From positions 1 to 64,000 of the forward strand of contig CAUAGM010000001.1 in assembly GCA_958428545.1 (NCBI GenBank): 64,000 nucleotides of DNA, written 5' to 3'. A program made the translations under genes and the position numbers. Position 1 is the first letter of the stretch. Each line of letters starts with the position of its first letter. This DNA comes from an uncultured Arcanobacterium sp. (GTDB lineage Bacteria; Actinomycetota; Actinomycetes; Actinomycetales; Actinomycetaceae). Below, piece after piece: positions 34,285 to 43,258 of this stretch. The notes beneath the pieces are model-generated. The model had not been told where the DNA came from. It saw only the letters and a list, made by a program, of their open reading frames with translations, and searched no databases.

Positions 34285-35130
34285 CTATTGTGGAAATATA
34301 CGTAAAGCGCATAAGCAGCGCGAGAGAAAATAGCACACCCCTGCCAGCACTGCGATACTTCCTCCCGTAGAGAGATTAAAACATACCGCAACGAATAAAC
34401 CGATCATTCCGATTGCCACTGCGCAAATTGGCGCAGCAATAAAAAATGACTCTACCGAATGGACAAAAGGCTTTACGCACGCAGCAGGAGCAGCTAATAG
34501 CGCAATTGATAAAATCGTGCCGACTGCAGGAATCATTGCCACAATCGTCATTACGATTATTGCAAGAATAACCGTTTCGGCAAATGTGCAATTATGGCGA
34601 GCCACAGCAAAAGCATCGGAATCAAAACAATAAAATATGAGCTTTTTCCCGTAGAGCACTAGAACTATCACAACCAGACACAGCACACATAATGCAACAA
34701 GAATATCTAACTGGTTGACGTGCAGAAGCGATCCGGTGAGAAAACTTTCTATATTTAACGGAAGCGGACTAAACCATTTATTCAAAAAATACCCCAGAGA
34801 AAACCCAAACGTCAGGATAATTCCAGCACTGGCTTGGGAAGAAAGCTCTGGAATTTTTGCAAGCATATTCATCACTATGGAAAGTAAAACGCACATGACG
34901 ATCGCACCAGCAAAAAGCCAAAGAGAAAGCACACCTTGATCAGTGTTTCCACGCGCACCCATCACAGCATTTCCTATTGCTACCCCAATAATTGCTCCAG
35001 GAAAGGTGGCATGACTTATTGATTCTGAAAAGAATATCCGTGAACGAAGTATTGCAAGTACTCCCACAATTCCACTCAATATACCAATAAGAAAGAGTTC
35101 AATCATCGGGAAAAGTAAAATTTCAAACAT
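34285..35130 (-). CDS. Metal ABC transporter permease 2 (ABC-3 family)
   Basis: A 281-residue ABC-3 permease with about eight helices. The motifs are FFSESISHATFPGAIIGVAIG near the N-terminus and the coupling/ligand region GTILSIALLAAPAACVKPF. Last gene of the four-gene metal operon, 17 bp after the first permease; the two probably form a heterodimer as in MntCD/TroCD-type importers. It converges on the ROK gene with a 78-bp gap that contains no clear terminator. Confidence 0.88.
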   Translation of the reverse strand: MFEILLFPMIELFLIGILSGIVGVLAILRSRIFFSESISHATFPGAIIGVAIGNAVMGARGNTDQGVLSLWLFAGAIVMCVLLSIVMNMLAKIPELSSQASAGIILTFGFSLGYFLNKWFSPLPLNIESFLTGSLLHVNQLDILVALCVLCLVVIVLVLYGKKLIFYCFDSDAFAVARHNCTFAETVILAIIVMTIVAMIPAVGTILSIALLAAPAACVKPFVHSVESFFIAAPICAVAIGMIGLFVAVCFNLSTGGSIAVLAGVCYFLSRCLCALRIFPQ

Positions 35131-35147
35131 TCAACAATCCACGCTTT

Positions 35148-36098
35148 CTAAGCCTCAATGCGGCGAATTTTTGTGTGTTTAGAAATTCCTCGAAATATTG
35201 CACGCACACCTAAAGAAACAAAGAAGATTCCAACCACACTCAAAGCCACTGTTCCTTGCGGAGAAATTGGATGTGAACTCGGTAGATTCATGAAAAGCAT
35301 TCCGGCATAACCGCCCAAAACACCAACAAACATCGAAACTATGCACATCGTGCGCGTATGTGAACACAGCATTTTTCCAACTGCGCCAGGAACAATTAAA
35401 TATCCGATCACGAGAAGCGTACCAATCGCAGAAGCTCCAGCAATCACAACTGCAGCAATTGCCATATTGGCAACGAAATCTATCGCGAAAATATTTATTC
35501 CACTTACTCTGGCCCCATCACGATCAAATGCCACAAAAATTTGTCTGCGCCACGTGAAACCAAGTGCACATAAAGCAATCAGACACGCAATTATCGACTG
35601 CACAGCACGTTCATCGGTAACTTCAAGAAGCCGCCCAAACATGAGCGCTTCAAGCTGACCCGACATATCGCCTTTTTTTAGAGAAAGAACCACACCAACA
35701 GCAAAAAACGACGTTAAAATAATTGCTGTTCCAGCTTCTGCGTGACTTTTTCCGCTGCTATGTGACGTTTGCTCTGTCTTTCGCCACGTATTCCACGTCA
35801 ATGCCGCAACAACAAACACTCCAACAACTGCGGCGCCCACATTTATTTTCTCAATCCCTAAAAAGACCGCTCCAGCAACAATCCCAGGAAAAATCGCGTG
35901 AACTGTTGCCTCAGTATTAAATTCAAGCTGCTGCAGATTAACAATAACGCTTACAACGCCAGCAGTGATACCAAGAACCACAAGCAGAATAAACGGACGA
36001 AAGAAAAACATTTCGGCAGCTATTGTCTGCAATCCATATACTTCGCTAAGTACGAGACGCAGCTGCTCCAGCACCTCAGCCACTATCTCGACAAGCAC
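35148..36098 (-). CDS. Metal ABC transporter permease 1 (ABC-3 family)
   Basis: A 316-residue ABC-3 permease, about nine helices. ATVHAIFPGIVAGAVFLG replaces the usual SHA-LPG-like helix, and GASAIGTLLVIGYLIVPGAVGKML is the second conserved block. The GTG start has GAGGG 6 nt upstream and overlaps the ATPase stop by 16 bp. The N-terminal ~25 residues are amphipathic and outside the membrane domain. Confidence 0.88.
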   Translation of the reverse strand: MLVEIVAEVLEQLRLVLSEVYGLQTIAAEMFFFRPFILLVVLGITAGVVSVIVNLQQLEFNTEATVHAIFPGIVAGAVFLGIEKINVGAAVVGVFVVAALTWNTWRKTEQTSHSSGKSHAEAGTAIILTSFFAVGVVLSLKKGDMSGQLEALMFGRLLEVTDERAVQSIIACLIALCALGFTWRRQIFVAFDRDGARVSGINIFAIDFVANMAIAAVVIAGASAIGTLLVIGYLIVPGAVGKMLCSHTRTMCIVSMFVGVLGGYAGMLFMNLPSSHPISPQGTVALSVVGIFFVSLGVRAIFRGISKHTKIRRIEA

Positions 36099-36805
36099 AA
36101 TTCACCCTCACGAGTATCACCGTACACAAAAGCTACGGTTTCAGAGTTGAGAACTTGCTCTACAGGACCATACGCGATCTGCTTTCCAGCAAGCAGCAAA
36201 GCGGAGTCGCAGGTCTTTCGTGCAAGAGATAGATCATGCGTGGAAGCAATAACGGAAACTCTATTAGCTTTCACCTGCTCGATGATCTCAAGTAATTTTC
36301 TGCGATTTTGCTCATCTAAACCATTAAAAGGCTCATCTAATAAAATAAGCTGAGGATCGGATACTAAAGCTCGTGCCAATAGAATTCGCTGGCGCTGCCC
36401 TCCAGAAAGACTACCGAAATGTTTATTGGAAAATTCTGCCATACCAACATCTAATAAAACTTCATGAATTTTTTGCTGATATTTTTTCGGCAGTCGCCCA
36501 AAGGGCCGCACATGAGCATATACTCCCATCTCAACAACTTTTTTAGCGCTGACGGGAAATGTGAGGTCGAGATGTGCGGACTGTGGAACATACCCAATAT
36601 TACTGGCATTAATTTCCATAGATCCGCCAAGGTTCTGCGCTGAATGTAAAATTCCGCGAAGAAGGGTCGTCTTTCCTGAACCATTCGGACCAATCAAAGC
36701 AACTGCCTCTCCAGGAGCAATCGTCACATTCAGATCCGTAAGCACTGGCTTTCCTTGATAGCCAAACTGAGCATCAATAAATTTTGCTACATACTGCGTT
36801 TGCAT
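36083..36805 (-). CDS. Metal ABC transporter ATP-binding protein
   Basis: A 240-residue ABC ATPase. Walker A is GPNGSGKTT, the signature LSGGQRQRILLA, Walker B LILLDEPFNGLD, and the H-loop is in VIASTHDLS. The start at MQTQYVAKF (36805) has GAGG upstream and leaves a 38-bp gap to the receptor gene; the longer frame to 36886 would overlap the receptor and lacks support. It belongs to the Mn/Zn/Fe importer group by size and context. Confidence 0.9.
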   Translation of the reverse strand: MQTQYVAKFIDAQFGYQGKPVLTDLNVTIAPGEAVALIGPNGSGKTTLLRGILHSAQNLGGSMEINASNIGYVPQSAHLDLTFPVSAKKVVEMGVYAHVRPFGRLPKKYQQKIHEVLLDVGMAEFSNKHFGSLSGGQRQRILLARALVSDPQLILLDEPFNGLDEQNRRKLLEIIEQVKANRVSVIASTHDLSLARKTCDSALLLAGKQIAYGPVEQVLNSETVAFVYGDTREGELCLSR

Positions 36806-36843
36806 TGTTGGCAACCTCGACCTCACACCTCTGCTGCGTGTAT

Positions 36844-38028
36844 TTATTTCAATGAAGCGGGAATTTCTGCAAGATGCCCCGACCAAGCATTAACAATAGT
36901 TTTTACATTGTGCAGAATTGATCCCGTGTAGGTTTCCCCTTCCGATCCAACTACGCCTAAAGAATCGCCGTAAAGCGCATCGTCTCCGATCACTGCTTTT
37001 ACGCCTGCAGCTTTTGCCACAGCCTCAATCGATTTTGAATTATTGGAGTTCTCAGCAAAAAGTGCGAGTGCTCCAGATTTCTTCACTTCTTCTGCAGCTT
37101 TTTGAATATGCTGCGCTGTTGCATCTTGCTGTTCATTGAAATCGGAAAGAGCGGCACCAATGAAATCAATGCCGTACGTTTTAGAGAAATAGCCAAAAGC
37201 ATCATGCGAGGTAAAAAGTACTCGATGCTCTTTTGCTACCGAATCGATTGACTCTTTTACCCAAGCATCCAGATCCGCCAAAGCAGCCGAATACTTCTCT
37301 ACATGCTTCGTGAATAATTCTTTATTTTCAGGAGAAACTTTATTCAAAATTGCGCCAATATTGCGCACCTGAACTGCGGCATTTTTCGGGCTTGTCCACA
37401 CATGCGGGTCATAAGAAAATTCTGGCTCTTCTCCATCTTCAGGCGGGAAAGGCCATTTTTCAACTTTTACTTTTTCTACTCCGCGATCAATGGTGTACGG
37501 AAGATCTTTTTCCTGAGCGAGCACTGATTTTTCGTCATCTATTTCTTTGGCGGTCAAAATTCCAGTAGTGACGCCCATCGTTCCTTTGAAACCAGTAGCT
37601 TTCACTGTTGAATCTAAAAAGTGCTCTAAATCAACACCAGAAACAAGCATAACATCAGCAGCGGAAAGTGCTTTTGCTTGCTCTGTAGTCATTTCGTGTT
37701 CGTGCGCACTCGCATTAGGAGCAAGAAGACACGTCAAATCAATTTCTGATTGTGCTTTATCTTTGGCAGCTCCAGAATGAGTTACTTTTCCAGCAGAATC
37801 CATCTTAGTGAAAGCCAACGTTGCATCAGCGGATTTATCGCTGGCAATTTGCGTTACGTAATCGCAAATCTGCGTGGTAGTTGCAACAACTTTCACAACA
37901 TTATTTTTTCCCTTTGCAGCATTAGTATCTTCTGCATTTTTCTCTTTTCCGATACTACATCCTGCAAGTGACGTTCCAGCCACAGCAAGTATCACGCATA
38001 CAGCAACCGCATTAAGTCTGCGAGTCAT
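36844..38028 (-). CDS. Metal ABC transporter substrate-binding lipoprotein (probably Mn/Fe)
   Basis: A 394-residue cluster A-I receptor. The signal peptide ends in a SLAGC lipobox (Cys at ~23). Core motifs are VKVVATTTQICDYVTQIASDK, SAHEHEMTTEQAKALSAADV (His ligand), YDPHVWTSPKNA, LFTSHDAFGYFSKTYGI and LFAENSNNSKSIEAVA. It lacks the long His-rich loop of the zinc receptor at 8242-9447; an ~60-residue acidic insertion before DPHVW replaces it. Together with the DtxR box upstream this points to manganese or iron. AGGAG stands before the ATG. Confidence 0.88.
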   Translation of the reverse strand: MTRRLNAVAVCVILAVAGTSLAGCSIGKEKNAEDTNAAKGKNNVVKVVATTTQICDYVTQIASDKSADATLAFTKMDSAGKVTHSGAAKDKAQSEIDLTCLLAPNASAHEHEMTTEQAKALSAADVMLVSGVDLEHFLDSTVKATGFKGTMGVTTGILTAKEIDDEKSVLAQEKDLPYTIDRGVEKVKVEKWPFPPEDGEEPEFSYDPHVWTSPKNAAVQVRNIGAILNKVSPENKELFTKHVEKYSAALADLDAWVKESIDSVAKEHRVLFTSHDAFGYFSKTYGIDFIGAALSDFNEQQDATAQHIQKAAEEVKKSGALALFAENSNNSKSIEAVAKAAGVKAVIGDDALYGDSLGVVGSEGETYTGSILHNVKTIVNAWSGHLAEIPASLK

Positions 38029-38173
38029 TATTCTCCTATCTTTTTATCAATACATAAAATTACAGCTCTCACAGGAAGAAACAGCGAACACTTCATAGCA
38101 TCTGCACGACCAGCGAACAGTACCTTCGTCAGTGAAGTGCATATAGTTTCTAGCTTCAATTCTCAAGCTAAAC

Positions 38174-38192
38174 TTAGGCTAGCCTAACCTAA
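38174..38192. promoter_or_regulatory. DtxR/IdeR-type metalloregulator box
   Basis: TTAGGCTAGCCTAACCTAA matches the DtxR consensus TTAGGTTAGCCTAACCTAA at 18 of 19 positions. The palindrome extends outward to AAACTTAGG...CCTAAGTTT (38170-38196). It lies ~145 bp upstream of the metal receptor start, in the promoter region of that operon. Confidence 0.88.
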
Positions 38193-38199
38193 GTTTAAT

Positions 38200-38719
38200 G
38201 TAAAGCCACATACATCACATTGAAAACTCCGTACCACCCACACAACTACAAAAACCCAGGCACCAAGAAACTTACTAAAATGATTACCAATATATACATG
38301 ATATTTTGGATTAAATGCAAATCGCTTGATGCTTTTCTTCGCATACTCGCACCCGATCTGTGCTTTATATGCACAATTCATTGATATTTACAACCTGCCT
38401 AAAGTATAGTTATGCATACATCAAATACTATGGGGGTTTAGGTTATCTGAGTGTTGTGGCCTATGTGGATATCCCTGCTGGATGAACATTTAGTGTGATG
38501 TTTTATTACTCACACTCTCTCACGCATTTTGTGGCTGTCTTAATTATTTTTTAATCGAAATCGATATCGTGTAGACGATATATAGAAAGAATCATCATGA
38601 AAAATTTAAGGATAAAAATATATGCCGCAAACAAAGTTTACATATGACTACTATGCTATTGATCCTCGACTAGTTGGTTAATGCTAGGGTATCTCTTCAA
38701 TGTTTAAGGAATCTGGATT
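38200..38719. other. Non-coding stretch upstream of orphan membrane protein
   Basis: About 520 bp, AT-rich. A 7-bp perfect inverted repeat ATATCGT-GTAG-ACGATAT lies at 38564-38581. Very short frames with plausible ribosome sites exist (MKNLRIKIYAANKVYI at ~38597; MPQTKFTYDYYAIDPRLVG at ~38622) but nothing supports them as genes. This could be decayed mobile DNA or long control sequence. Confidence 0.35.
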
Positions 38720-39211
38720 ATGTCTACCTCTAAAAGTATCGTGACGCCTACGCCAGTATCGAGAAAATATGTTGTCCTTATGGTGTGTGCATCATTAGCG
38801 CTCGTGCATCTTATCGGGTTAATGTGTGCATTAAATGAAATGACGCACAACATGTATGCCACGCAAGGAAAAGAGATGCATTACGAATCATTTTTTGTTC
38901 CGTTGATGACTCTCACTCCGCTTCCGCTCATTCTTGCGATGATAAGCATCATTGTTTTTGCGGTAAAGAAAAATATGCAGTGGATATTGAATCTACTCAT
39001 AAAAATTTTCTTTATTCAAACTCTCGTGTTTATATCTATTCCAGTGTTATTAGCAGCCCTGGAGCGCGAGCTCAACGCAGCAGTACTCATCCCATCTGGC
39101 TTATGCATATTCCTCACAGCGGCTTTCACTATTTTTATTTCTATACTGCAGCAAGAAATACACCCTCATAATCATCCACACATATCTAAAACCGAAAAAG
39201 AAACTTCCTAA
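38720..39211 (+). CDS. Orphan four-helix membrane protein, unknown function
   Basis: A 163-residue protein with four predicted membrane helices: about 17-38 (VVLMVCASLALVHLIGLMCA), 62-84, 90-112 and 118-142. The loop after helix 1 is ~25 residues with two Met-His/His-Tyr spots, and the C-terminus carries HPHNHPH, a possible metal-binding tail. AAGGA stands 9 nt before the ATG. No family was recognised. The base composition is AT-rich and it lies alone between the DtxR-controlled operon and tRNA genes, with a hairpin terminator downstream. The histidine tail and the neighbour make a metal link conceivable, not shown. Confidence 0.65.
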   Translation: MSTSKSIVTPTPVSRKYVVLMVCASLALVHLIGLMCALNEMTHNMYATQGKEMHYESFFVPLMTLTPLPLILAMISIIVFAVKKNMQWILNLLIKIFFIQTLVFISIPVLLAALERELNAAVLIPSGLCIFLTAAFTIFISILQQEIHPHNHPHISKTEKETS

Positions 39212-39247
39212 AATCTACTCAGCATCAAGAAAATACAAGTAACAGAG

Positions 39248-39275
39248 GGGAGGAAATAAAGTAATATTTCCTCCC
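39248..39275 (+). terminator. Hairpin terminator after the orphan membrane protein
   Basis: GGGAGGAAAT (39248-39257) and ATTTCCTCCC (39266-39275) form a perfect 10-bp stem with an 8-nt loop, 37 bp after the stop codon. It is followed by TCTCTC, a weak pyrimidine tract. Confidence 0.65.
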
Positions 39276-39503
39276 TCTCTCGAACCTTTCACCCTTCACA
39301 GGCTAAGCAGCAACAAAAATTCCACCACCAACACTTTGGCTATAGCCCTAAATTCTCTCTAATAACCATTTTGGATGATCCCTCTACATAAAAAGAGGAA
39401 GAATTGCCGTAAGCAGCAACTCTCTCTAGGTTTCACTTTCCTCCATAAAACAAAAATCCGAATCCGTGCCAATCGGCAAAAGATTCGGATTATATTATCT
39501 TGG

Positions 39504-39576
39504 TGGAGCATAAGGGACTCGAACCCTTGACCCTCTGCTTGCAAAGCAGATGCGCTACCAGCTGCGCCAATGCCCC
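39504..39576 (-). tRNA. tRNA-Ala (TGC)
   Basis: On the minus strand GGGGCAT pairs with ATGCTCC, the anticodon loop TTTGCAA gives TGC, and the T-arm carries GGTTCGAGTCC. The genome sequence continues CCA (39501-39503) after the discriminator A. Confidence 0.95.
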
Positions 39577-39584
39577 GTATGAAA

Positions 39585-39704
39585 CTATTGTAGCGGATCA
39601 GCTACCGAATGCCACATCGACTGGCTCTGAACCACTTCAGAGATTTTCAAGAAAAGCGCGTAACCAATAACTGCCGAAGCAATCAAGACCACTGCCTTCT
39701 TCAT
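39585..39704 (-). CDS. DLW-39 family small protein
   Basis: A 39-residue protein with GAGGAGA 6 nt before the ATG. It starts MKKAVVLIASAVIGYALF, one short hydrophobic helix, and ends in a Trp-containing SMWHSVADPLQ. Actinobacteria carry a conserved protein of exactly this size (DLW-39) beside the tRNA-Ile/tRNA-Ala pair downstream of gyrA; its name comes from an Asp-Leu-Trp motif and its role is not known. Here DLW reads SMW. The position between the two tRNA genes on the same strand supports the call. Confidence 0.8.
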   Translation of the reverse strand: MKKAVVLIASAVIGYALFLKISEVVQSQSMWHSVADPLQ

Positions 39705-39733
39705 TGAGAATCTCCTCTATACGTTAGCCATTC

Positions 39734-39757
39734 ACTTTCAAAATTACTTTTGAAAGT
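39734..39757. repeat. Perfect 10-bp inverted repeat between tRNA-Ile and DLW-39
   Basis: ACTTTCAAAA and TTTTGAAAGT are separated by TTAC. The AT-rich hairpin lies between tRNA-Ile and the small protein gene on the minus-strand transcript; it could be a processing site or weak terminator for the tRNA. Confidence 0.6.
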
Positions 39758-39854
39758 TTGACTTTCGCGATTGTGCTCAAAACTCCAAAAATTCTGAGCA
39801 TGCTTTCGGCTTTTTCAATCTCCAGTAAACACCAAGATTAAAATCTCCTAAGCG

Positions 39855-39928
39855 TGGGCCTAGATGGACTCGAACCATCGACCTCCACATTATCAGTGTG
39901 GCGCTCTAACCAACTGAGCTATAGGCCC
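39855..39928 (-). tRNA. tRNA-Ile (GAT)
   Basis: On the minus strand GGGCCTA pairs with TAGGCCC, the anticodon loop CTGATAA gives GAT, and the T-arm carries GGTTCGAGTCC. It occupies the usual actinobacterial place downstream of gyrA and DUF3566. Confidence 0.95.
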
Positions 39929-40136
39929 TTTGCTGCTCGCTATAAGCATGCTCCACTAGGTTAATTCACTACAGGCGATTTTGCCAAATCAATCCACCTT
40001 GGCGTAGATCACGTTAATGAAAGCGAGCAGGTACTCAAGGGTTCACGATAGCTCGATACGCTCCTGCGCAGCTCTCGCGAAGTTGCCTTTTGCACAAGTT
40101 TCCTTTTATGCTCATTCATCAGCGCTAACTCATTGC

Positions 40137-40544
40137 TCACTCATCGGTAACGGTAATATGCATACCACCTACGAGCATAGCAATCACGTTGAAAATAAGC
40201 GCCATCACTGTGCCCAGAGCAGTCATTAAAATAACCTCAATCACAGCCACAGCCACAGAAAACGGAATCAGGCGCCCAAACTGTAAGAACTGCCCGAGTT
40301 TTAGCACCTGCTCATTATTGAGCTGCACAAGCAGATCGTTAATACCACTCCATACGTGCATCGCATCAAACAGCAGCCACAGCACAACAGACGCCACCAC
40401 AATCATGATGCCGAGTGCCACAGACACAAGGAACGAAATTTTAAGTGCACTCAATGGATCGACGCGCGAAATCGTCATTTTCACACGGCGGATACCAACA
40501 GGTCGCTTCGTTCCGACTGATATTTTCTTCGTTTCAGAAGCCAT
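40137..40544 (-). CDS. DUF3566 membrane protein
   Basis: A 135-residue protein of the DUF3566 family, which follows gyrA in most actinobacteria (Rv0007 position in mycobacteria). A basic N-terminus (RRVKMTISRVDPLSALKISF, the family signature) precedes two hydrophobic helices (~35-58 and ~90-125). The start at 40544 has GGAG 7 nt upstream; six extra codons in the frame do not. Function unknown; an envelope or division role has been suggested for homologues. Confidence 0.87.
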   Translation of the reverse strand: MASETKKISVGTKRPVGIRRVKMTISRVDPLSALKISFLVSVALGIMIVVASVVLWLLFDAMHVWSGINDLLVQLNNEQVLKLGQFLQFGRLIPFSVAVAVIEVILMTALGTVMALIFNVIAMLVGGMHITVTDE

Positions 40545-40598
40545 GGATCTTCTCCGATTCATTCAAATATCGCCAATTTCTAAGTATAGTTTAGTAAA

Positions 40599-43193
40599 CT
40601 ACTTCGAGAGTACCGCGTTTTGCTCGTCTTGAGTAGTTTCTTCACTCACGCTTTGCATACTCCCTGCCTGATTTTCACTCGAATCTTCCTCTGATTCCTT
40701 ATCAAGATTCAAAGCAATTGCAATCACCTTATCGTCTCCATCAGGGCGAGCGAAGGTAACTCCTTGAGTATTGCGACCAGTGAGATTCACTTCATCCACA
40801 CGCGAGCGAACAACTTTCCCACCACTCATAATCACCAAAATTTCATCATCTGGTTGAGTAATCAAAGCACCCACAAGATCGCCGCGTGCTTCAACGAGAT
40901 TTGCAACCTTAATCCCAAGCCCGCCACGCCCCTGCACGCGGTACTGATCCACAGAGGTTCGTTTCGCAAAGCCGCCTTCAGTGACAACAAACACTTCGGA
41001 TTCAGGGCGGATCACGTCCATCGTCAGCAAGGAATCGCCTCGACGGAATTTCATACCCGTGACGCCGCTCGTTGCACGTCCCATCGGCCGCAACGCCTCA
41101 TCGCTTGCCGTGAACCGCACACTCATGCCCTTACGAGAAACAAGCAAGAGATCATCACCCTCATTAATGAGTCGAGCACTGACTACTTGATCTAGCTCGC
41201 CATGCACATTTTCTTTCAAGTTAATAGCTATCAAGCCTGCTGCTCGTGCAGAATCATAATCGGCTAAACGCGTCTTCTTCACGTAGCCAAACTTTGTAGC
41301 AAGCACCAAATATTGAGCCTGCTGATAATCACGCAGTGAAATTGCAGAAGCGATTTTTTCATCTGGCTGGAAAGCAAGCAAATTCGCGATATGCTGCCCT
41401 TTACTCTCGCGCGACCCTTCTGGCAGTTCGTAGCCTTTTACTCGGTAGACACGCCCTTGGTTTGTGAAGAACAAATGCCAATCATGGGTGGAGCCAATCC
41501 CAAAATGTTCCACCACGTCATCTCCGCGCAAAGTAGTGCCTTTAATACCCTTGCCGCCACGATGCTGAGCACGATATTCAGACACCTTTGTACGTTTGAC
41601 GAAACCAGAACGGGTAATCGTCACGACGACGTCTTCTTCAGGAATAAGATCTTCTTCCGTCATTTCTCCATCAAAGGGCACAATCACGGTACGGCGATCA
41701 TCACCATATTTATCAACGATCTCCGCAAGCTCAGTGCTCACAATACTACGTTGCCGCTCTGGTTTGGCAAGAATATCTTTATAATCTTCGCGCAGAGCTT
41801 CTTTTTCTTCTTTTTCCTGCAGAATCTTCAAACGTTCTAATGCTGCCAAGCGGCGCAGCTGCATAGCAAGGATATGATCTGCTTGAATCTCATTGATTCC
41901 AAGTAGATCCATCAACCCATTGCGGGCTTCTTCTGGAGTTTGCGAACGGCGAATTAGAGCAATCACAGCATCGAGCGCATCGAGTGCCTTTACCAAGCCC
42001 TCTAAAATCATTAACCGTTCTTCAATCTTCTTCAAACGGAAGACTGTGCGCCGGCGAATCACCTCAATCTGGTGCTGCACCCAATGGTATACAAACCCAT
42101 CGAGTGAGAGCGTGCGCGGCACACCATCAACCAGTGCAAGCATATTTGCTGGGAAATTATTTTGCAGCTGAGTGTGTTTATAGAGATTGTTCAAAACGAC
42201 TTTCGCCACAGCGTCACGCTTCAAAACGATGACGATACGCTGCCCAGCTCGCCCGGAGCTTTCATCTCGAATATCGGCAATACCAGGCAAGCGACCATCT
42301 TTGATGCCTTCTACCATTTTGTCGAGCAGACGGTCTGGATTCACTTGATAAGGAAGATCAGTGACGACGATACACTGACGCCCATTAACCTCTTCAATCT
42401 CAGTGACGGCACGCTGGGTAATCGAACCATGCCCAGTGCGATACATATCTTCGATGCCTTTTTTACCAAGAATCGTCGCACCTGTAGGGAAATCAGGCCC
42501 TTTTACCCGTTCCATCAGTGCGTGCAGAAGTTCATCACGAGAAACCTCAGGATTCTCTAAATACCACTGCACACCTGCCACAACTTCACGTAAATTATGT
42601 GGAGGAATACGAGTCGCCATACCAACGGCAATACCTTCTGAACCGTTGATAAGCAGATTAGGAATACGGGATGTCAGCACAGTAGGCTCCATCACAGAAC
42701 CATCGAAGTTTGGCTCAAAATCAACGGTTTCTTCCGCAATATCTCGCACCATTTCCATCGCTAGCGGAGCCATGCGAGCCTCAGTATAACGCGGAGCAGC
42801 AGCGCCTAAATCACCAGCTGTACCAAAGTTACCCTGCCCAGCAACAAGCGGATAGCGCATACTCCATGGCTGTACGAGACGAACCATCGTATCGTAAATG
42901 GCAGCGTCTCCATGAGGGTGATACTGCCCCATCACTTCGCCTACGATTTTGACGCTTTTATTAAAACTTGCATCTGGGCGGAAACCACCGTTCCACATCG
43001 CGTAAATTACACGGCGGTGCACGGGTTTCATACCGTCACGCACATCTGGAAGAGCGCGACCCACAATCACACTCATGGCATAATCGAGATAGCTGGTCTC
43101 CATCTCTTTTTGAAGATCAACTTCCTTGATATTGCCGTGCTTGTAGGTGCTTTCGCCCTCGTTCAGCTCTTCAGTCTCGTTCTTTTCGCTCAC
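40599..43193 (-). CDS. gyrA: DNA gyrase subunit A
   Basis: An 864-residue GyrA. The N-terminal breakage-reunion domain has the catalytic Y136 in APRYTEARM, and the C-terminal beta-pinwheel carries the GyrA box QHRGGKG. The quinolone-resistance region reads [14 protein letters not shown]: the position equal to E. coli Ser83 is Ala97, while the Asp87 equivalent is D101. Ala there is also the natural state in M. tuberculosis and is linked to lower intrinsic fluoroquinolone susceptibility. The start is GTG. It lies 65 bp after the gyrB stop, on the same strand. The tail is Glu/Ser/Gln-rich. Confidence 0.97.
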   Translation of the reverse strand: MSEKNETEELNEGESTYKHGNIKEVDLQKEMETSYLDYAMSVIVGRALPDVRDGMKPVHRRVIYAMWNGGFRPDASFNKSVKIVGEVMGQYHPHGDAAIYDTMVRLVQPWSMRYPLVAGQGNFGTAGDLGAAAPRYTEARMAPLAMEMVRDIAEETVDFEPNFDGSVMEPTVLTSRIPNLLINGSEGIAVGMATRIPPHNLREVVAGVQWYLENPEVSRDELLHALMERVKGPDFPTGATILGKKGIEDMYRTGHGSITQRAVTEIEEVNGRQCIVVTDLPYQVNPDRLLDKMVEGIKDGRLPGIADIRDESSGRAGQRIVIVLKRDAVAKVVLNNLYKHTQLQNNFPANMLALVDGVPRTLSLDGFVYHWVQHQIEVIRRRTVFRLKKIEERLMILEGLVKALDALDAVIALIRRSQTPEEARNGLMDLLGINEIQADHILAMQLRRLAALERLKILQEKEEKEALREDYKDILAKPERQRSIVSTELAEIVDKYGDDRRTVIVPFDGEMTEEDLIPEEDVVVTITRSGFVKRTKVSEYRAQHRGGKGIKGTTLRGDDVVEHFGIGSTHDWHLFFTNQGRVYRVKGYELPEGSRESKGQHIANLLAFQPDEKIASAISLRDYQQAQYLVLATKFGYVKKTRLADYDSARAAGLIAINLKENVHGELDQVVSARLINEGDDLLLVSRKGMSVRFTASDEALRPMGRATSGVTGMKFRRGDSLLTMDVIRPESEVFVVTEGGFAKRTSVDQYRVQGRGGLGIKVANLVEARGDLVGALITQPDDEILVIMSGGKVVRSRVDEVNLTGRNTQGVTFARPDGDDKVIAIALNLDKESEEDSSENQAGSMQSVSEETTQDEQNAVLSK

Positions 43194-43258
43194 AGTTCTC
43201 GCTTTGCTTCGTTTCTTGATTCGTTACGTTTAATACATCGTCACGCGATAGGCGCGAT

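Noticed and set aside
38184..38381. Minus-strand 65-residue frame over the DtxR box
   Set aside because: It begins within the metal operon control region, lacks a ribosome site and shows no domain.
38425..38500. Possible transposase remnant (frame reading LSVVAYVDIPAG)
   Set aside because: Too short and not matched to any known transposase; no terminal repeats were seen.
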